This document shows, piece after piece, positions 63,604 to 64,000 of a stretch of 64,000 nucleotides of DNA. The DNA is taken from assembly GCA_943788345.1 (NCBI GenBank), contig CALSPX010000004.1:62001-126000 (forward strand). The letters are read 5' to 3'. Both the position numbers and the translations under genes were made by a program. This DNA comes from Ascidiaceihabitans sp023955215. GTDB taxonomy: Bacteria > Pseudomonadota > Alphaproteobacteria > Rhodobacterales > Rhodobacteraceae. The first letter of the stretch is position 1; each line of letters starts with the position of its first letter. The notes under the pieces were generated by a model. The model was not told the origin of the DNA. It saw only the letters and a list, made by a program, of their open reading frames with translations, and searched no databases.

Positions 63604-64000
63604 CTATAGGGGGCGAATTTTCAGCTCTGTGATCCGATTGCCTTCGCGCTCGATCACCTCAAAACGGAAGCCGTGGAACGAGAACACCTGACCCACAGTT
63701 GGGATCATTTGCGCCTCGTGAATGACCAATCCCGCGATGGTGTTTGCCTCTTCATCCGGCAGGTTCCAATCGTTGGCGCGGTTCAGGTCGCGGATGGTTG
63801 TGGCACCGTCCACCATGAATTCACCGTCACCCGTGGCTGTTACTTGATGCTCTGTCTCTGCATCAAATTCGTCCGTAATTTCACCAACGATTTCTTCCAA
63901 GATGTCTTCCAAAGTGATCAACCCTTGAAGGCTGCCATACTCATCAACCACCAGCGCAAAATGCGAACGGTTGCGCAAGAATTGGCGCATTTGATCGTCA
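63604..64000 (-). CDS. CBS-domain CorC/HlyC-type protein (5' end outside window)
   Basis: The last about 131 codons of a hemolysin-C/CorC-like protein. Visible are the end of the CBS pair (FALVVDEYGSLQGLITLEDILEEIVGEITDEFD) and the complete C-terminal CorC_HlyC transporter-associated domain (about 80 residues, DGATTIRDLNRANDWNLPDEEANTIAGLVI ... FRFEVIEREGNRITELKI). Such domains occur in DUF21 membrane proteins implicated in magnesium or cobalt handling and in the soluble YbeX/CorC; the missing N-terminus would decide. An ATG at 63990 is internal to the CBS domain, and the frame stays open to the window end. Confidence 0.85.
   Translation of the reverse strand, partial: DDQMRQFLRNRSHFALVVDEYGSLQGLITLEDILEEIVGEITDEFDAETEHQVTATGDGEFMVDGATTIRDLNRANDWNLPDEEANTIAGLVIHEAQMIPTVGQVFSFHGFRFEVIEREGNRITELKIRPL

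Noticed and set aside
1..64000. CRISPR arrays, prophage, integrons or complete insertion sequences
   Set aside because: No regularly spaced direct repeats, transposase, integrase or phage structural genes were seen on either strand.

Overview
This window looks like a chromosomal segment of a marine alphaproteobacterium, most likely a Roseobacter-group member of the Rhodobacteraceae. Evidence for this is the moderate GC content, the gene families present (DUF502 protein, YejA-like binding protein, Hint-domain proteins, FAD/GcvT flavoproteins, a non-pyrrolysine MttB homologue with a RamA-like activator, a zwf-pgl-pgi cluster) and the dense packing of genes with ATGA or TAATG overlaps. I cannot name the species. 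I see no prophage, intact insertion sequence or CRISPR array.

Layout. 1-9.5 kb: 3' part of mfd, a Bcr/CflA-type efflux pump, a FrnE-like DsbA protein, an acyl-CoA ligase divergent from a HTH-cupin regulator, an aquaporin and an orphan YejA-type peptide-binding protein. 9.6-9.7 kb: a compact stand-alone unit (good sigma70-like promoter, two hairpins, U9 terminator) that looks like an unannotated small RNA. 9.9-18.7 kb: DUF502 protein, psuK-psuG, a DUF4198/HupE pair, thiE-like gene, trmJ, ctaA and an M32 carboxypeptidase. 18.8-23.5 kb: two small predicted secreted proteins, a small conserved protein with a hairpin at its start codon, gyrA and a radical SAM protein. 23.7-29.2 kb: zwf-pgl-pgi (Entner-Doudoroff / pentose phosphate entry), an acyl-CoA synthetase and tRNA-Gly(CCC).

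29.3-36 kb: a RamA-like corrinoid-protein activator and an MttB-family methyltransferase flank guaB and an rsmB-type gene. Together with two divergent dimethylglycine/sarcosine-dehydrogenase-like flavoproteins at 57.4-62.5 kb and a lone cobK, they point to catabolism of methylated amines such as glycine betaine. 36.5-40.5 kb: a TPM-domain protein and an aminotransferase, then a decayed stretch holding a dehydrogenase gene cut by an in-frame TAG, a pair of inverted REP-like repeats and a fragment of a second aminotransferase gene. 40.5-50.1 kb: cysS (with unusual codon choice), cimA, a four-gene overlapping unit led by a membrane protein and HTH regulator with a clear GTTACA operator, an MFS transporter, cobK-alkA-esterase and an HNH nuclease.

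50.2-54.6 kb: a small membrane protein, arginase plus ornithine cyclodeaminase with a divergent Lrp regulator (arginine to proline catabolism), dsbB and a YqaA/VTT protein. 54.7-57.4 kb: tRNA-Leu(CAA), two tandem Hint-domain paralogues (the second lacks the usual nucleophilic Cys) and a MobA-like nucleotidyltransferase. After the flavoprotein pair come a disrupted small gene, a tiny basic protein, another REP-like hairpin, a cluster of ACTGTnCA motifs and the 3' end of a CBS-domain (CorC/HlyC-type) protein that runs off the window.
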